NCBI GenBank assembly: GCA_023415375.1
Contig: JAEZKW010000237.1
Span: 1-7,193, forward strand
Length of the DNA stretch: 7,193 bases
Source of the DNA: Bacillota bacterium
GTDB taxonomy: Bacteria > Bacillota > UBA4882 > UBA8346
Direction: 5' to 3'
The notes beneath the pieces were generated by a model, which did no database searches, was not told the origin of the DNA, and saw nothing but the letters and a program-made list of their open reading frames with translations. Shown here piece after piece: positions 5,015 to 7,193 of the stretch. The position numbers and the translations under genes were made by a program. Positions within the stretch are counted from its first letter, which is position 1. Each line of letters begins with the position of its first letter.

Positions 5015-5767
5015 TCAGATGGTCTCAGGTTTTTTTGCAAATTTTAAAACAGCAAACACTACACCAATGATAATGAGTAACCCTGACACAATCATCAGAA
5101 TTGTTAACCAGGGTAAAGGCGCCTCTATGGTCGCGGTCATGGTTTGAGGGCTTTTGACAATGTCCGAAAGAGGAATATTCCAGGTGACCGTATTGGTTTG
5201 GGCATCAATATTATCATGGGTCGTATTGGCGCCGAGTACTTTGGCGGGGAAATGAACCTTATATTTCCAGTTGTAACCGGATAACAACGCAGCGGACATA
5301 TCCCCGGTGAAATTATTGGAATCCGTTTCATTGGTTTCTTTTCCTTGGGATAGCTCCATTTTGTCAATCGTTCGAGTAAAAATGAGCCGGCCTTTATTAT
5401 CTTTGGAAAAATGGATTTGACCTAAAAATCCAGGGGAGCTACTGCCGTTTTTAATATGATTGAATGCATCCAACGAACTAAATTCAAAATTTATAGCCGC
5501 GATGACATCACCATTTTTATGATATGTTTTTATATTTTTTAATTTGATTCCTTTGACTCCTTTAAATGGTTGCCCTAATTCTTTTTGGGAGAAGGGATCG
5601 CTGTTACTTTGCCCTGACATCAAAGCTGCAAATTGTTCGGAGGTGCTGATTTCCATGATTATCTTACCGGATCCGTCGCTATTTATCCAAGTTTCTTCGG
5701 AATAGTTGATGCAACCAATCAATAGGATAGGTAATAATAAAAGAAATAATAACTTAGCATTTTTCAT
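5015..5767 (-). CDS. Membrane lipoprotein with C-terminal transmembrane helix, function unknown
   Basis: The 250-residue protein starts at ATG 5765-5767 with a strong GAGGAGG (5774-5780) six bases upstream. A type II signal peptide is clear: Lys-containing n-region, hydrophobic LLFLLLLPILL, and lipobox LIGC with the lipidated Cys19. The mature part begins INYSEETWINSDGSGKIIMEIS, an opening often seen in LppM/DUF3153-like lipoproteins, and is otherwise soluble and beta-rich up to about residue 218. A second hydrophobic helix, WLTILMIVSGLLIIIGVVFAVL (220-241), is followed by the basic tail KFAKKPETI. The protein should therefore be fixed to the outer face by lipid and also span the membrane near its C-terminus, leaving a short cytoplasmic tail. 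Family assignment is tentative. It seems to form its own transcription unit, since a hairpin follows it. Confidence 0.85.
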   Translation of the reverse strand: MKNAKLLFLLLLPILLIGCINYSEETWINSDGSGKIIMEISTSEQFAALMSGQSNSDPFSQKELGQPFKGVKGIKLKNIKTYHKNGDVIAAINFEFSSLDAFNHIKNGSSSPGFLGQIHFSKDNKGRLIFTRTIDKMELSQGKETNETDSNNFTGDMSAALLSGYNWKYKVHFPAKVLGANTTHDNIDAQTNTVTWNIPLSDIVKSPQTMTATIEAPLPWLTILMIVSGLLIIIGVVFAVLKFAKKPETI

Positions 5768-5837
5768 AGGATTCCTCCTCGAATTTGAAACATAGTTTAA
5801 AAAATTCTATAAAAAGTTAGAAATTCCTTTTTTACTA

Positions 5838-5866
5838 TTGTCTACCAATGGAACTCATGGTATGAT
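5838..5866 (+). promoter_or_regulatory. Orphan plus-strand sigma-A promoter candidate
   Basis: TTGTCT (5838-5843) and TATGAT (5861-5866) are separated by the ideal 17 bases and match four and five of six consensus positions. Transcription would start near 5873 and run rightward into the palindromic region and two terminators. No coding sequence starts within 360 bases. Confidence 0.55.
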
Positions 5867-5872
5867 AAATCT

Positions 5873-6111
5873 GACTTTAATTGAAGCGAGGGAACATAAT
5901 GCCGGCTAACGCTTAACTTTCAACTAAAATGTTTCGGGATAAGCAAACTAAAACCTGTTTATAGGTTTATTTGGTATGCGTTCCGAAAGTTGAAACGTTA
6001 AGAATAGCTATGCTTACAACCTCGTATCCTATGATTTTGATTATAGAGCGCTTATTTTGGCTCATTTAAAGGATTAAGGCAAGCTGTGCTTTTCGGCACA
6101 TCTATTTTTTT
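5873..6111 (+). ncRNA. Candidate structured non-coding RNA or leader
   Basis: Promoter candidate 5838-5866 and terminator 6085-6111 would define an RNA of about 240 nt. Its core is an imperfect palindrome at 5912-6002: CTTAAC/GTTAAG (5912-5917 with 5997-6002), TTTCAACT/AGTTGAAA (5918-5925 with 5988-5995), TTTCGG/CCGAAA (5932-5937 with 5983-5988, an alternative partly overlapping pairing), and an apical perfect 6-bp hairpin AAACCT/AGGTTT (5951-5956 with 5963-5968). No significant reading frame lies inside. I recognise no 6S, SRP, tmRNA, T-box or common riboswitch consensus. It could be an independent small RNA, or a leader controlling the gene at 6235 by attenuation. Confidence 0.4.
6085..6111 (+). 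terminator. Intrinsic terminator without an upstream gene
   Basis: TGTGC (6085-6089) pairs with GCACA (6096-6100), extended by a U-G wobble (6090 with 6095) around a TTTC loop. After TCTA comes a T7 run (6105-6111). The U-run is on the plus strand, where no protein gene lies upstream in this window after 3484, so it must serve a non-coding transcript. Confidence 0.6.
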
Positions 6112-6150
6112 CCTTTGTACGTCCAGAGATAAGTGTTTATTAACAAACGG

Positions 6151-6192
6151 GCTGTAGGTGAATGGCTTAAGCTATTCATTTACAGCTTTTTT
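6151..6192 (+). terminator. Strong plus-strand terminator upstream of the methyltransferase pseudogene
   Basis: A 16-bp stem (6151-6166 with 6171-6186) around a TTAA loop is followed by T6 (6187-6192). Three pairs (6157-6180, 6158-6179, 6164-6173) are G-U wobbles only in the plus-strand RNA and would be C-A mismatches in minus-strand RNA, which supports plus-strand function. An outer ACAAAC/GTTTGT pairing (6143-6148 with 6193-6198) could extend it. It lies 28 nt upstream of the RBS of the gene at 6235, so that gene has either a read-through-controlled promoter or one hidden in the short gap. Confidence 0.8.
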
Positions 6193-6219
6193 GTTTGTAG
6201 TAGGCAACCAAAACAATTA

Positions 6220-6227
6220 AAGGAGAG
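6220..6227 (+). promoter_or_regulatory. Ribosome binding site deciding the GTG start at 6235
   Basis: AAGGAGAG lies seven bases before GTG 6235-6237. The nearer ATG at 6228 is in another frame and stops after a few codons, so GTG is the start. Confidence 0.7.
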
Positions 6228-6234
6228 ATGAGAC

Positions 6235-6718
6235 GTGGGGAAATTAATTGAAGAAATTGAGGAAATGGGAGAGTTTTTTAACCAGCGCGCTAACGGCTAT
6301 GAAGCGCATATGAATGAGATTGGGCACGACTATAAAACCTACCAACGTGCGGTTCAGCCCCTCCCTCAGACTGACCAATCATTAAAGATACTTGACCTCG
6401 GCAGCGGAACTGGACTTGAGCTTCAATATATATTTGAGCGGATACCAAATGCTCAAGTTGCTTGTATTGATCTGTCGGAGAAAATGCTTGCATTATTGGC
6501 AGAACATTATCAAGGTCATTTTACTCAGCTTGAAATCATCTGCGATTAAAGATTTACCTGTTCAAATGAGTGGATATTATCATCTCGATATTCCATTTAC
6601 AGTGGATATTCAGAAGGAACTGCTTTTCAAGGCAGGGTTTGATGAAGTAAAGGTATTCCATAAAAACATTAAATCAACCGGTAGTGGAGCGATTCTTGTA
6701 GCCAAAAGGTATGTTTGA
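6235..6718 (+). pseudogene. Class I SAM-dependent methyltransferase with internal deletion
   Basis: The gene starts at GTG 6235 and encodes a normal methyltransferase N-terminus: MGKLIEEIEEMGEFFN, then motif I ILDLGSGTG (residues 52-60) and the acidic ACIDLSEKML with Asp79. The frame breaks after QLEIICD at a TAA (6547-6549). From about 6545 another frame continues with a typical C-terminal part, IKDLPVQMSGYYHLDIPFTVDIQKELLFKAGF, ending in ILVAKRYV and TGA 6716-6718. Only about 160 codons remain against roughly 240 in such enzymes, so an estimated 70-90 codons carrying the central motifs are gone and the halves are out of frame. A single base change cannot restore it; the product is dead. Its former substrate is unknown. 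It lies between terminator 6151-6192 and the creatininase-family gene, with which it probably shared a transcript. Confidence 0.85.
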
Positions 6719-6748
6719 AAAAATAAAAATATGAATGAGGTGGAAATG

Positions 6749-7193
6749 ATGAATACAAAAGAATTAAAATTTGGAGCTCAACCGAACTTATCAATTTTTG
6801 AAGATACAATGGTTGAAATGACTTGGGTACAGGTTAAAGAGTCGGCGGAAAAGGGTGATATCGTCTTATTTCCCGTAGGTGTTATTGAAGAACACGGCCC
6901 TCATATGGATTTAAGCCCGGATGTTTATTGTTCATATTTGTTTTCTAAATTTCTCAAACAAAAATTACAACAAAAGGGGATCAATTCGATTATTGCACCT
7001 CCATATTATTGGGGAATCAGTAATGATGTCAAGAAATACCCTGGCACGTTTTCAGTCAGGCCGGAAACATTTAAAGCGATGTTAGTCGATATTTTTACTT
7101 CTTTAAATTCATGGGGTTTCAAGTATGTTTTTGTTTTAAATGCCCATGGAGACCATACACATATCGATATTATTGAGCAATCCATAAAAACAA
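6749..7193 (+). CDS. Creatininase-family metallohydrolase (3' end beyond window)
   Basis: The family comprises metal-dependent amidohydrolases such as creatinine amidohydrolase and the MftE peptidase. Here 148 residues are visible before the window ends in mid-gene; family members are about 240-260 residues. ATG 6749 is preferred because GAGGTGG (6737-6743) lies five bases upstream; the ATG directly before it (6746) is also in frame but too close. Metal-binding motifs are present: FPVGVIEEHGPH (41-52, Glu47 and His49 expected ligands), Asp58, and NAHGDH (131-136) in place of the usual NGHGGN, with ligand His133. PYYWGISNDVKKYPGTFSVRPETF (85-108) is the usual substrate-loop region, close to the common GxSxEHxxFPGT pattern. 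Its substrate cannot be told. It follows the methyltransferase pseudogene by 30 nt. Confidence 0.88.
   Translation, partial: MNTKELKFGAQPNLSIFEDTMVEMTWVQVKESAEKGDIVLFPVGVIEEHGPHMDLSPDVYCSYLFSKFLKQKLQQKGINSIIAPPYYWGISNDVKKYPGTFSVRPETFKAMLVDIFTSLNSWGFKYVFVLNAHGDHTHIDIIEQSIKT

Noticed and set aside
4807..5040. In-frame upstream extension of the Crp/Fnr-type regulator by 78 codons
   Set aside because: The extension has no family similarity, overlaps the end of the lipoprotein gene, and runs through a hairpin, a dyad and a -10 box; ATG 4806 has its own good ribosome binding site.
5873..6192. T-box, SAM, lysine, purine, preQ1, 6S, SRP or tmRNA identity for the structured region
   Set aside because: None of the conserved sequence blocks of these RNAs is present; the region is left as unassigned.

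Overview
The window reads as a mid-GC Bacillota (Firmicutes, Clostridia-like) chromosome. Ribosome binding sites are strong and GGAGG-like, intrinsic terminators have clear U-runs, and the gene families (Uma2/DUF820, YdcZ/DUF606, Crp/Fnr, a type II lipoprotein, creatininase family) are common in that phylum. Genus cannot be fixed from the sequence. It is an accessory-type region: short transcription units on both strands, long intergenic stretches rich in inverted repeats, and two broken genes.

Left part (1-2185). The 3' portion of argC (arginine biosynthesis) runs in from the left edge and ends at a clean intrinsic terminator. A gene-free stretch follows. It holds a 294-bp non-autonomous element (1229-1522) with perfect 15-bp terminal inverted repeats and a 9-bp direct repeat abutting both ends, which looks like a MITE with its target-site duplication. 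Next, on the minus strand, is a Uma2-family PD-(D/E)XK nuclease gene broken by one extra base.

Middle (2186-5767). A 456-bp gap carries divergent promoter candidates and a 5' leader for a complete class I SAM-dependent methyltransferase (plus strand). A double-hairpin repeat related to the inside of the MITE sits between it and the convergent minus-strand genes. These are a Crp/Fnr-type regulator followed 20 nt later by a single YdcZ-type membrane transporter, very likely one operon. A 15-bp perfect dyad lies just upstream of a -10-like box for that operon. Further upstream, separated by a hairpin, is a minus-strand lipoprotein gene with an N-terminal lipobox and a C-terminal membrane segment.

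Right part (5768-7193). A 467-bp gene-free stretch contains a plus-strand promoter candidate, a roughly 91-nt imperfect palindrome and two successive plus-strand terminators with no recognisable ORF between them. This is the best candidate for an undescribed non-coding RNA or regulatory leader. It is followed by a second methyltransferase gene that has lost its middle (pseudogene), then the 5' part of a creatininase-family metallohydrolase that runs off the right edge.

The strongest observations are the complete MITE with duplication, the orphan promoter-palindrome-terminator unit, and the probable operator of the Crp/Fnr-YdcZ pair. I see no phage, CRISPR, toxin-antitoxin or defence island here, and no rRNA or tRNA gene.
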